Shown piece by piece: positions 7,738 through 15,370 of a stretch of DNA of 39,270 nt. The notes beneath the pieces are model-generated. The model did not search any database. It was not told where the DNA came from and was given only the letters and a program-made list of their open reading frames with translations. Positions within the stretch are counted from its first letter, which is position 1. Each line of letters begins with the position of its first letter. The translations under genes were made by a program, and so were the position numbers. This stretch comes from Hyphomonadaceae bacterium (GTDB taxonomy: Bacteria; Pseudomonadota; Alphaproteobacteria; Caulobacterales; Hyphomonadaceae). Location: contig JAIXRO010000115.1 in assembly GCA_027485145.1 (NCBI GenBank), positions 1 through 39,270 of the forward strand, given 5' to 3'.

Positions 7738-8964
7738 TTACTCCGCCGCGAGGCTGAGGCGCGGAGCGGGGCCTGTGAGGGCGTCGGCGACGCGGGCGGC
7801 GAGGCGGCGGGAGACTTCGTCCTTGCCGAGGCGCGGCCAGTGTTCGGCGCCTTCGGGGGTGATCAGGTAGATCTCGTTTTCGCTGCCGCCCATGACGTCT
7901 CCGGAAACGTCGTTGGCGACGATCCAGTCGCAGCCCTTGCGGGCGCGTTTCTCGACGGCGAGGGATTCCACGTCATGCGTCTCGGCGGCGAAGCCGATGA
8001 CGAGGCGGGGGCGGCCCTTCCGCTTGCTGCTGAGGGTGCGCAGGATATCCGGGTTTTCGGTGAGCTGGATGGACGGGGCTTCGCCCTGCCCTTTCAGCTT
8101 CAGCTTCTTCGGCGCGGCCTTCACGGGGCGCCAGTCAGCCACTGCCGCAACCGAGACGAAGACGTCTGCGGGCAGCGCATCCTCGCAGGCTTTCAGCATG
8201 TCGCGCGCGGTCTCGACCGAGACGAACGTGACGCCGTCCGGCGCCTTGAGGGCGACGGGGCCGGAGACGAGCGTGACACGGGCGCCTTCGGCCGCGAGGG
8301 CGGCGGCGATCGCGTAGCCCTGCTTGCCGGAGGAGTGATTGGAAATATAGCGCACGGGATCCAGCGGCTCGCGCGTCGGGCCGGCGGTGACGAGGGCGTG
8401 GAGGCCTTCAAGGCGCTTCGACGGCGGGGCGAGCGCGGCTTCGATCTCGCGGACGATGGCGAGCACATCCGGCAGGCGGCCGGGGCCGAACTCGCCGCAG
8501 GCCATCGGGCCGACATCCGGCTCGACGACGCGCACGCCGTCCAAGCGCAGGCGGGCGACGTTGCGCTTGGTCGCCGCGTGTTCCCACATCCGCACATTCA
8601 TGGCGGGCACCATCAGCACGGGCTTGTCGGTGGCGAGGAGCGTGGTGGAGGCAAGGTCATTTGCGAGGCCCGCGGCAGCTTTCGCCATCAGGTCAGCGGT
8701 GGCGGGGCAGACGACGACGAGATCCGCCGAGCGGGAAAGCTCGATATGACCCATCTCGGTTTCGTCGGTCAGGTCGAAGAGTTCGGTGAACACCTTCTCT
8801 CCGGAGAGGGCGGAGACCGACAGGGGCGTGACGAACTCGGATCCAGCCTTGGTCAGGATCGCGCGCGAGGCAATGCCTCGCCGGCCGAGCTCGCGGATCA
8901 GCTCAAGGCTTTTGTAGGCGGCAATGCCGCCGCCGATGATCAGGAGGATGCGCGGTGGGGTCAT
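7738..8964 (-). CDS. coaBC: Bifunctional phosphopantothenoylcysteine decarboxylase/phosphopantothenate-cysteine ligase
   Basis: Makes 4'-phosphopantetheine for coenzyme A: CoaB joins cysteine to phosphopantothenate and CoaC decarboxylates the product. The 408 residues are full length. The N-terminal FMN-dependent CoaC half shows ILLIIGGGIAAYKSLELIR, the SADLVVVCPATADLMAKAAAGLANDL region and the PAMNVRMWEH signature with catalytic residues. The C-terminal CoaB half starts at about residue 185 with VTAGPTREPLDPVRYISNHSSGKQGYAIA and includes KIKK-like KKLKLKGQG and LTENPDIL. Cytoplasmic, essential pathway. Dut is normally its direct neighbour. Confidence 0.97.
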   Translation of the reverse strand: MTPPRILLIIGGGIAAYKSLELIRELGRRGIASRAILTKAGSEFVTPLSVSALSGEKVFTELFDLTDETEMGHIELSRSADLVVVCPATADLMAKAAAGLANDLASTTLLATDKPVLMVPAMNVRMWEHAATKRNVARLRLDGVRVVEPDVGPMACGEFGPGRLPDVLAIVREIEAALAPPSKRLEGLHALVTAGPTREPLDPVRYISNHSSGKQGYAIAAALAAEGARVTLVSGPVALKAPDGVTFVSVETARDMLKACEDALPADVFVSVAAVADWRPVKAAPKKLKLKGQGEAPSIQLTENPDILRTLSSKRKGRPRLVIGFAAETHDVESLAVEKRARKGCDWIVANDVSGDVMGGSENEIYLITPEGAEHWPRLGKDEVSRRLAARVADALTGPAPRLSLAAE

Positions 8965-8998
8965 TCAGGCGGGCCGGTCCGGTTTCATCGGCTTTCCT

Positions 8999-9017
8999 AT
9001 CGCAAAAACATTGCGAT
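8999..9017. repeat. Perfect inverted repeat upstream of coaBC
   Basis: ATCGCAA-AAACA-TTGCGAT, seven-base arms with a five-base loop, 34 bases upstream of the coaBC start. It could be a regulator-binding dyad or a 5'-leader hairpin in the coaBC transcript. No T-run follows in the coaBC direction, so it is not a terminator for an upstream gene. Confidence 0.4.
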
Positions 9018-9094
9018 GGTCCCATCAAATCCTCGGGATTAGGCAGCCGGTATCAAGCTTTTGGCAGCAATTGAGGCAGCGCTTGCCCGGCGGA

Positions 9095-9418
9095 TCAGTC
9101 TTTCACGCGGATGACGCGGGAAGCGGACGACGCGCTGAAATCACCCTTGGAGCGGACAGACATGACCTTGCCGCCTCTCGGCTTCCTCACCTCGCGCACG
9201 GAGACCGAGCTGCCGGAGGCGCCGTCGATACGGTGCAGGACGAGGGTCTGTTTCTCGCCGCCGCAGTCGACGCGGATGGTGGACGTGCGCCGGCCGGAGG
9301 CTTCGGCGGAGGCGAGCGCGGCGCGCGTCGCAGCCTCGGTGGCGGCCGAGCAGACATCGGCAAAGGCCGGGGCGGACAGGCAGCCAAAGGCGGCGAGGGC
9401 GATCAGGAAACGGGTCAT
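9095..9418 (-). CDS. Small secreted protein of unknown function (107 aa)
   Basis: Not a family I recognise. The first ~20 residues are a clear Sec signal peptide (MTRFLIALAAFGCLSAPAFA, cleavage after AFA). The mature part has two cysteines (DVCSAAT and VDCGG) that could form a disulfide, then a basic, Ser/Val-rich C-terminus. GC content and codon use match the neighbours, and the frame is complete, which argues for a real gene. It stands alone between coaBC and the GFA gene. It is probably periplasmic. Confidence 0.65.
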   Translation of the reverse strand: MTRFLIALAAFGCLSAPAFADVCSAATEAATRAALASAEASGRRTSTIRVDCGGEKQTLVLHRIDGASGSSVSVREVRKPRGGKVMSVRSKGDFSASSASRVIRVKD

Positions 9419-9502
9419 GTGCGGGCTCCTCGCAACGGCGATTTAGGAGACGTTAACGCAGGTGGGGGCCCGCCTTAACCCTTTACGCCAGAGACGGGAG
9501 TG

Positions 9503-9940
9503 TCAGGACTGGCGGGAAACCAGTCCCGCGAGAAATTCGCTCGCGGCAGGTGCTTCGCCGGTGCGCTCCTGGGGCAGGTCTTCGCAGAAGGTGACGAACG
9601 GCAGCCTGGACTCGGTGCCGAACTGGATGGTGACCGGCGCGTCTTCCGGATGATCGAGGCTGCCGATGGTGACATAGATGCGGGCACCCGCATGGTCATA
9701 GGCGAAGCCGAGGGGCGTGCCGCAGTCCGGGCAGAACGGACGGCGCGCGAGGTTCGAGCTCCAGTAATCGGGCGGCGGCGGCGTGGTCCAGCGAAACTGC
9801 GCCGCGGGCGCGCCGACGAGGGCGGCAAACAGGCCGCCGGTCGCCTTCTGGCACATGCGGCAATGGCAGACATGGCTGCGCTCGAGCACGTCCAGTTCGT
9901 AGCGGACCTTTCCGCATTGGCAGCCGCCGGTGTGAGGCAT
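9503..9940 (-). CDS. GFA/CENP-V-fold zinc protein
   Basis: A 145-residue member of the family named after the glutathione-dependent formaldehyde-activating enzyme. Zinc-binding cysteines appear in order: GGCQCGKVRY (two Cys near the N-terminus), HVCHCRMCQKATGG (three Cys), and FCPDCGTPLGF (two Cys). The following PPPPDYWSSNLARRPFCPDC arrangement is standard for GFA. The start at 9940, giving MPHTGGCQCG, sits at the domain edge; the upstream codons are low-complexity and were left out. Most members have no proven substrate, so enzymatic activity is uncertain. Confidence 0.92.
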   Translation of the reverse strand: MPHTGGCQCGKVRYELDVLERSHVCHCRMCQKATGGLFAALVGAPAAQFRWTTPPPPDYWSSNLARRPFCPDCGTPLGFAYDHAGARIYVTIGSLDHPEDAPVTIQFGTESRLPFVTFCEDLPQERTGEAPAASEFLAGLVSRQS

Positions 9941-10052
9941 GGGGTCAGCTCCTCGCGGCGAGGATGCGACAGCGCCCGTCCGGCGGCAAGAGGCGCGGCG
10001 TGACCCGCGCGGCAAAAAGCGTTAGTCTGACGCCGAGGTTGGGGAGGACATC

Positions 10053-10622
10053 ATGAAAATTCGGCTTCATTCAATTCGCGCCGCGATCGCTGCGCCGATC
10101 CTGCTGGCGGCTGCGGCCTGCAGCAACGGCGAGATGACGGCGCACGACCAGACGGTCATCTACTCGGAGGCGCCCGCCTTCCTGGAGGCCTGGGTCGCGG
10201 CGCGTGCCGCGGGTGACGGGGCCGTGCTGCGCCCGATGTACACGGATCAAACCGGGTTCGTCTGGGTGCAGGATGGAAGGGTGTTCTACGATACGGCGGA
10301 TGACGCGGCGGCGTCGCTGGATTTTGCCTCAACGGGTGGCTATACGCCGGACCTGAAGCTCACCGAGCCGAAATTCAAGGCTCTGTCGAAGAATGCGGCA
10401 TCGGTCTGGTCGGAATATACCGAAACCCTGACGATCGGCGCGGATACCGTGATCGAGACCAAGGGCATCTTCACCGGCGTCCTGATCAAGGAAGACGGAC
10501 AGTGGAAGTTCGTGCAGGCGCATTTCGGCGCGGTCCCGAGCGACCTTGAAGCTGAGGCGCCGATTGAGCCGGTTGCAGAAGAAACTGATCCGCCTTCGGA
10601 GGATAGCGTTCCGGTGCCCTGA
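10053..10622 (+). CDS. Lipoprotein with SnoaL/DUF4440-like (NTF2-fold) domain
   Basis: A 189-residue protein beginning with a lipoprotein signal (APILLAAAACSNG, lipobox AAAC, Cys24). The body (about 35-165) reads like the NTF2/SnoaL-like DUF4440 group: an N-terminal helix (AFLEAWVAARAAGDGAVLRP), DQTGFVWVQDGRVFYD, and a late strand pair ending in GVLIKEDGQWKFVQAHFG, which is the typical WKI-x-HxS-type ending. The Pro/Glu-rich tail after residue 170 is probably disordered. It is transcribed toward ubiB (convergent). Ligand or enzymatic activity is unknown. Confidence 0.8.
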   Translation: MKIRLHSIRAAIAAPILLAAAACSNGEMTAHDQTVIYSEAPAFLEAWVAARAAGDGAVLRPMYTDQTGFVWVQDGRVFYDTADDAAASLDFASTGGYTPDLKLTEPKFKALSKNAASVWSEYTETLTIGADTVIETKGIFTGVLIKEDGQWKFVQAHFGAVPSDLEAEAPIEPVAEETDPPSEDSVPVP

Positions 10623-10642
10623 GCCTCGGCTGACGGCGCGGC

Positions 10643-12160
10643 CTAGACGCTGCGGGCCGCCCAGGCCGCCGCAATGCCCAGAACACCGATCAGGCCGAAC
10701 CAGCCCCACCAGGGCGCGAAGCGTTCTGGAGCTGGCGGTGGCGCGGGCTGTGCCTCGAGGCTCTTCTCGAACCGGTCCATGACTTCGGGCAGGCGCTTCA
10801 GGCGGTTCGTCACGGCACGGACGTTTTCCGAGATCATGCGCGCGGCGCCTTCGGGACCGAAATTGCGGCGCATCCAGGCTTCGATGACGGGCTCGGACGC
10901 GTTCCAGATATTGTGCGTGGGATCGATGGCGCGGGCGACGCCTTCGACCTGAACCATGGTCTTCTGCAGCAGCACGAGTTCGGGGCGCAGGGCCATGCCG
11001 AACGTGTGCGTATAGTCGAAGAGTTGCAGCAGCACCCGGCCCATCGAGACTTCTTCGGCCGGGCGGCCGAAGAGCGGCTCACCGATGGAGCGCAGCGCCT
11101 GGGCAAAGTCGCCGACCGATTGGGTGGGCGGCACATAGCCGGCCTCGAAATGCACTTCGGCGATGCGCATGTAATCGCGCTTCAGGAAGCCCCAGAGAAT
11201 TTCGGCAAGGAAGCGGCGCTCCATGGGACCGATCCGGCCGATGATGCCGAAATCGACGAGCGCGATGCGCCCTTCCGGCGTGAGGATCGCGTTGCCTTCA
11301 TGCATGTCGGCGTGAAAGACGCCGTGCTCGATGGCGCTGGAGAGGAAGCCTTGGGTAATGTCATTGGCGAGGCGCACGCGGTCGAGGCCGGGGCGGTCGA
11401 GGACGCCGGGCGCGGTCAGCGGCGTACCGTTGATCCAGGAGATCGTCAGCACACGTTTGCCCGTGCGCTCCCAATCGACTTTCGGGATGTCGAAGAAGCC
11501 CGTCTTCTCGTTGATGGCGCGCATCTCGTCCGCGCCGCCGGCCTCGAGGCGCAGGTCGAGTTCCCGCAGCATGAAGTTCGAGATCGTGTCGGTGAAGGCG
11601 ATGGGCTTGAGGCGGCGGCTTTCGCTGGAGATGCCCTCGATGGTGCGCGCGGCGCGGCGCATGGCGGAGAGTTCGAGGCCCAGCTGGCGTTCGATCCCGG
11701 GACGGAGGATTTTCACCGCACGGTCGCCGTCGGGCAGCGACATCTTGTGGACCTGCGCGAGCGAGGCGGCGGCGACGGGCTCTGACAGGCCGGGGAAGAG
11801 GCGGACCGCTTCGGCTTCGGTGAACTCGGCAGCGAGGGCCGCGCGGGCGAGCTTCATCGAGAAAGGCGGCAGCTTGTCCTTCAGGCGGCCGAGATCGCCT
11901 GCGACTTCGGAGCCGAACACGTCCGGACGGGTGGCGAGGAACTGGCCGAGCTTGATGTAAGCGGGCCCGAGGCCTTCCAGCGCCGTGGCGAGCCGTTGGC
12001 CCGGGCGGCCCCGGGCGCCGCCGAACAGGCGCAAGATGCTGCCGGCCATCCGGGCGGGGATCGGCAAACGGGTCTGGTAGGCGCCGGGCAGCACGACGTC
12101 GTGGCGGGCCAGCGCCGTGCCCGCGCGCATCAGGCGCCAGTAGTCTCCCAGAGCGCCCAT
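10643..12160 (-). CDS. ubiB: UbiB/ABC1-family protein required for ubiquinone synthesis
   Basis: Atypical protein-kinase-like ATPase of the inner membrane that supports ubiquinone biosynthesis. At 505 residues it is full length. Visible: the family N-terminus GLGPAYIKLGQFLATRPDVFG, the KxGQ signature (KLGQ), the Ala-rich nucleotide loop PVAAASLAQVHKM, the KILRPG lysine strand, HADMHEGNAILTPEGRIALVDFG (kinase catalytic loop and metal site), and C-terminal membrane helices (WWGWFGLIGVLGIAAAWAA). Normally next to ubiE in alphaproteobacteria. Here a small plus-strand gene and its promoter interrupt the pair. Confidence 0.96.
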   Translation of the reverse strand: MGALGDYWRLMRAGTALARHDVVLPGAYQTRLPIPARMAGSILRLFGGARGRPGQRLATALEGLGPAYIKLGQFLATRPDVFGSEVAGDLGRLKDKLPPFSMKLARAALAAEFTEAEAVRLFPGLSEPVAAASLAQVHKMSLPDGDRAVKILRPGIERQLGLELSAMRRAARTIEGISSESRRLKPIAFTDTISNFMLRELDLRLEAGGADEMRAINEKTGFFDIPKVDWERTGKRVLTISWINGTPLTAPGVLDRPGLDRVRLANDITQGFLSSAIEHGVFHADMHEGNAILTPEGRIALVDFGIIGRIGPMERRFLAEILWGFLKRDYMRIAEVHFEAGYVPPTQSVGDFAQALRSIGEPLFGRPAEEVSMGRVLLQLFDYTHTFGMALRPELVLLQKTMVQVEGVARAIDPTHNIWNASEPVIEAWMRRNFGPEGAARMISENVRAVTNRLKRLPEVMDRFEKSLEAQPAPPPAPERFAPWWGWFGLIGVLGIAAAWAARSV

Positions 12161-12181
12161 CTAGAAACCGCCCTGACATAT

Positions 12182-12207
12182 GGAACCGTTGGCCACGGCT
12201 GCGCGTT
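12182..12207 (+). promoter_or_regulatory. EcfG-type general stress promoter (GGAAC-N17-CGTT)
   Basis: GGAAC at 12182-12186 and CGTT at 12204-12207, exactly 17 bases apart, match the consensus for the alphaproteobacterial general-stress sigma factor EcfG/SigT (GGAAC-N16/17-CGTT). Predicted transcription would begin near 12214, about 32 bases before the ATG of the 54-aa protein. The motif lies just beyond the ubiB start on the opposite strand. Confidence 0.65.
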
Positions 12208-12245
12208 CCAGCACCACTCGCAACGTCTGGAGACCGAAACGCATC

Positions 12246-12410
12246 ATGTCCGATTCCCCCTCATCCAACAATTTCCTGTACCTGATCGTCGGCATACTGG
12301 TTGCTGCGGCCGTGGGCTTCGGCATCTATTACTTCACCGAAGGCGATGGCGGGCCCGACAAGGTCGAGATCTCGGTCGGCAAAGACGGCGTCAAGATTGA
12401 CGGGAACTGA
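12246..12410 (+). CDS. Small single-pass membrane protein, predicted stress-induced (54 aa)
   Basis: Too short to be reliably annotated by default pipelines, but supported by a promoter motif, a GGAG at 12229 and a sensible fold. It has a short polar N-terminus (MSDSPSSNN), one membrane helix (FLYLIVGILVAAAVGFGIYYF), then a 28-residue acidic/basic tail ending VEISVGKDGVKIDGN, which would lie in the periplasm if the N-terminus is cytoplasmic. I recognise similar short proteins with an IxVGKDGVxI tail in other alphaproteobacteria, but no function is known. It sits between ubiB and ubiE on the opposite strand. General-stress control is inferred from the GGAAC-N17-CGTT upstream. Confidence 0.7.
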   Translation: MSDSPSSNNFLYLIVGILVAAAVGFGIYYFTEGDGGPDKVEISVGKDGVKIDGN

Positions 12411-12421
12411 CCGGTTCATGA

Positions 12422-13210
12422 TTACGCCGCCCAGCCGAAATGCAGCGCGGCGATGCCGCCGGAATAGTTGGTGACGGAGACCTGCCGGAAACCGGCGCCT
12501 TCGATCTCGGCCTTGAAGACGGATTGTTCCGGGAACTGACGGATCGATTCGACGAGGTATTGATAGCTCGCGCGGTCGCCGGCGATGAGTTCGCCGAGGC
12601 GCGGGATCACGGCGTAGCTGTACGTGTCATAGGCGTCCTGCAGGATTGGCGCCGTCATCTGGCTGAACTCCAGCACGGCGAGGCGGCCGCCGGTTTTCAG
12701 CACGCGGCGGAATTCGCGCAGGCCCGCCACCCGGTCCGCAAAGTTGCGGATGCCGAAGGAGACGGTGACCACGTCAAAGCTCTTGTCCGGATAGGGCAGG
12801 TTCTGGCCATCGGCGCAGACCCAGTCGAGGCGGCCTTCCCATTTCGCATTGTCGGCGCGCGCCTTGCCGGCTTCGAGCATGGCGTCGTTGATATCGCAGA
12901 CGATGGCGGTGGCAGGGCGGGTGTCGCCGCGGCGGGCGCCGGACTTGTCCGCAAGTTCCAGGAAGGCGCGGGCGAGTTCGCCGGTGCCGCCGGCCACATC
13001 GAGGTGGCGCTCGCCGGGCTGCGGGTTCACCTTGTTCATCGCGTCGTGCTTCCAGAGGCGGTGGACGCCGGCGCTCATCAGGTCATTCATCAGGTCATAG
13101 CGGGAGGCGACCGAGCGGAACACGCCTTTCACCCGGGCGACCTTCTCGGCCTCCGTCACCTCCTCGAAGCCGAAGGAGACCTTGCGCTCTGTGCCGTCTG
13201 TTTCAGCCAT
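12422..13210 (-). CDS. ubiE: Ubiquinone/menaquinone C-methyltransferase
   Basis: SAM-dependent C-methylation of the quinone ring in ubiquinone synthesis. The 262 residues show the UbiE start VSFGFEEVTEAEKVARVKGVF (one extra turn at the N-terminus), YDLMNDLMSAGVHRLWK (UbiE signature), motif I LDVAGGTGELARAFLE, the SAM-acid region VCDINDAMLEAG, LPYPDKSFDVVTVSFGIRN (UbiE signature 2) and LAVLEFSQ. It is divergent from mutM with 49 bases between the starts. Ubiquinone enzymes ubiE and ubiB flank the small stress gene. Cytoplasmic, membrane-associated. Confidence 0.97.
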   Translation of the reverse strand: MAETDGTERKVSFGFEEVTEAEKVARVKGVFRSVASRYDLMNDLMSAGVHRLWKHDAMNKVNPQPGERHLDVAGGTGELARAFLELADKSGARRGDTRPATAIVCDINDAMLEAGKARADNAKWEGRLDWVCADGQNLPYPDKSFDVVTVSFGIRNFADRVAGLREFRRVLKTGGRLAVLEFSQMTAPILQDAYDTYSYAVIPRLGELIAGDRASYQYLVESIRQFPEQSVFKAEIEGAGFRQVSVTNYSGGIAALHFGWAA

Positions 13211-13221
13211 GCTGAACCACC

Positions 13222-13250
13222 TTACTTATCCCGCGTCGCTTAGCGTATAT
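13222..13250 (+). promoter_or_regulatory. Candidate promoter of mutM, possibly giving a leaderless mRNA
   Basis: TTACTT (13222-13227), 17 bases, GTATAT (13245-13250). The -10-like box ends nine bases before the mutM ATG at 13260, so transcription would begin at or within a base or two of the start codon. There is no strong Shine-Dalgarno sequence (only AAGG directly against the ATG). The promoter assignment is inferred from spacing and AT content in a GC-rich context. Confidence 0.35.
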
Positions 13251-13259
13251 GCGATAAGG

Positions 13260-14105
13260 ATGCCTGAATTACCCGAAGTCGAGACAGTTCGCCGCGGACT
13301 GGCCCCCGTCATGGAGGGGCGGCGCATACTGCGGCTGGAGCAGCGGCGGGCGGACCTTCGCTTTCCCCTGCCCGAGCGGTTCGCCGAGCGGCTCGCAAAC
13401 GCCCGGATCGACCGGCTCGCCCGGCAGGCGAAATTTCTCGCGGCGCACCTCTCCACAGGCGAAGTGCTGGTGATGCATCTCGGGATGTCCGGGCGGTTCA
13501 CGATCTCCGGGGCGATGCAGGGGGACTTCGTTCACGACGCGGGCGGGCTCGCCGCCCATGACCATGTCGTCTTCCACATGGAGGGCGGGGAGACCGTCAC
13601 GTACAACGACCCGCGCCGGTTCGGCTTCATGGAACTCTGGCCAGCCGCCAGTTTCGAGGCCTATCCACGGTTAATGACAATGGGGCCGGAGCCGCTGTCG
13701 AACGGCTTTTCGGCGGCCTATCTCGACAAGGCGCTGGCCGGCAAGGCGGCGCCGATCAAGGCGGCCCTGCTCGATCAGTCCATCATCGCGGGGCTGGGCA
13801 ACATCTATGTCTGCGAGGCGCTCTACCGGGCGGGCGTGTCTCCCAAACGCCTGTCGCGCAGCGTGCCGGGCGTGCGCGCTTCGCGGCTGGCGCCGGCAAT
13901 CAACGCCGTGATTGCCGAAGCGATTGACGCGGGCGGATCGTCAATTTCGGACTTTGCGGGGACCGATGGGGGGCTCGGATACTTCCAGCACCGGTTCGAT
14001 GTTTACGGGCGCGAAGGCGAGGCGTGCAAGCGCTGCGGGGCGGCCGTGAAGCGGATCGTGCAGTCCGGGCGGTCAACGTGTTATTGCGCTACCTGCCAGC
14101 GCTGA
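13260..14105 (+). CDS. mutM: Formamidopyrimidine-DNA glycosylase (8-oxoG repair)
   Basis: Bifunctional glycosylase/AP lyase that removes 8-oxoguanine and Fapy lesions. The protein starts MPELPEVETVRRGL, so the catalytic Pro2 and Glu3 are in place, which fixes the start at 13260. Also visible: VMHLGMSGRF, the lysine loop region DHVVFHMEGGETVTYNDPRRFG, the helix-two-turn-helix GLGNIYVCEALYRAGVSP, and the C-terminal zinc finger with CKRCG and YCATCQR. At 281 residues it is full length. Its last 17 bases overlap the end of the convergent FAD monooxygenase gene. Confidence 0.97.
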   Translation: MPELPEVETVRRGLAPVMEGRRILRLEQRRADLRFPLPERFAERLANARIDRLARQAKFLAAHLSTGEVLVMHLGMSGRFTISGAMQGDFVHDAGGLAAHDHVVFHMEGGETVTYNDPRRFGFMELWPAASFEAYPRLMTMGPEPLSNGFSAAYLDKALAGKAAPIKAALLDQSIIAGLGNIYVCEALYRAGVSPKRLSRSVPGVRASRLAPAINAVIAEAIDAGGSSISDFAGTDGGLGYFQHRFDVYGREGEACKRCGAAVKRIVQSGRSTCYCATCQR

Positions 14106-15291
14106 GGCCCAGACGCTTCAGCGGCGCACCCAGGCCCCCGCTCACCAGCGCCGCGAGGATGGGCGGGGCGGGCCAGAGTTTCGAGATCGGGGCGACCAGC
14201 CAGTCGCGCAGCCAGGGCAGGATGTTCGAGTCCGACTGGTAAACGGGCGTGAAGGCCCAGGTCATCAGCTGGAAGAGGCGGACATGCGCCGCGCGCTGGC
14301 GGACATACATCGCGGCGATGTCTGCGGGCTGGCTGCGCGCCTCGACCGCGCGGGCGAGCGCGTAGGCATCCAGCAGCGCCATGTTCGCCCCCTGCCCGAG
14401 CTGCGGGCTGGCGGCGTGCCAGCTGTCACCCAGATGAATGAGGCGGCCGGTGGCGGCGGGCCAGTGCGTGCGGTGCCGGTAACGGGCGAAGGTCAGCTGA
14501 TCATGGTCCGTGATCTGATCAACGAGCATCGCCGTTTCCGGCCACAGGGTGCGGGCGGCATCCTTCCATTGGCCGAGCGGCGCGGCGCGGAAGGCGTCGT
14601 GGGCGTCGCCCCGGATCGACCAGAAATAGGTTAGGCTCAACGTATCGCCTGCCCGCAACCGGCCCGACGGCATCACGCCGGTCATCTGCCGGGCCGCATG
14701 ATAGCGCTGCTCCAGCGCTTCGGGATTGAACGGACCATGCTCCGGCCAGGGCAGCGTCGCCCATAGCGCGCCGTAGGGAAGTTCCGATGCCGGAGACGAC
14801 GCGAGCGGCGAGCGCACGCCGAGGGCATCGAGGATGAGGTCAAACGGGCCAAGTTCGGCGCCGTGCGCGTCGGTCAGCGTTCCGGCAATGGCATCCGCAG
14901 ACGTGATGCGGGTGGCTGGCACAAAGGCGGCGCCGGACGCGAGAGCCGCCTCGCTGAGGATGGCAAACACGGCCGAGCGCTGGATGCCGAGGCCGCGCAG
15001 GCCGGGGCGAAGGGCGTCATACCGCACATCGAGCACGGCGCGCCCTGTATCCGATGAAATACCCCAGAGCCGGGTGATCGGGCTGCCGAGGGCTTCGGCC
15101 GTCTCCCGGAGGCGGAGCGCGCCAAGGATGGCGAGGCCGGTCTCCTGCAGCATGAGCCCCGAGCCGACCGCGCGGGCGGCTTCGAACTGGTCAAACACGG
15201 TGACACGGTGGCCCGCGCGCGCGAGCAGTGTGGCCGCCGCGAGGCCGCCAATCCCGGCCCCGGCAATTGCGATGGAAAGCGTTCGACTCAT
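14089..15291 (-). CDS. FAD-dependent monooxygenase (PHBH/UbiH-like fold)
   Basis: About 400 residues. N-terminal dinucleotide motif IAIAGAGIGGLAAATLLARA with VTVFDQ (1-35), a degenerate DG-type middle region (LGPFDLILDALGVRSP) and the second FAD motif LIHLGDSWHAASPQLGQGAN (about residue 300), typical of group A aromatic hydroxylases and related oxidases. The start MSRTLSIAIAGAG at 15291 places the Rossmann fold at the N-terminus; the 12 extra upstream codons do not belong. It overlaps mutM tail-to-tail. The substrate is unknown. It could be a salicylate-hydroxylase-like or geranylgeranyl-reductase-like enzyme. Confidence 0.88.
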   Translation of the reverse strand: MSRTLSIAIAGAGIGGLAAATLLARAGHRVTVFDQFEAARAVGSGLMLQETGLAILGALRLRETAEALGSPITRLWGISSDTGRAVLDVRYDALRPGLRGLGIQRSAVFAILSEAALASGAAFVPATRITSADAIAGTLTDAHGAELGPFDLILDALGVRSPLASSPASELPYGALWATLPWPEHGPFNPEALEQRYHAARQMTGVMPSGRLRAGDTLSLTYFWSIRGDAHDAFRAAPLGQWKDAARTLWPETAMLVDQITDHDQLTFARYRHRTHWPAATGRLIHLGDSWHAASPQLGQGANMALLDAYALARAVEARSQPADIAAMYVRQRAAHVRLFQLMTWAFTPVYQSDSNILPWLRDWLVAPISKLWPAPPILAALVSGGLGAPLKRLGLSAGR

Positions 15292-15370
15292 CTGCCTGTT
15301 TAGCCCTGCTCCTTGTGTGTCGCGCAAGTCTCAAGCAAGAGTGGGTTCCGAAAAGAAACGGGAGGACGCG

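Noticed and set aside
7510-9042. 510-aa plus-strand open frame over coaBC
   Set aside because: It lies antisense to a complete, motif-rich CoaBC and has the His/Arg/Gly-rich look of a GC-driven shadow frame.
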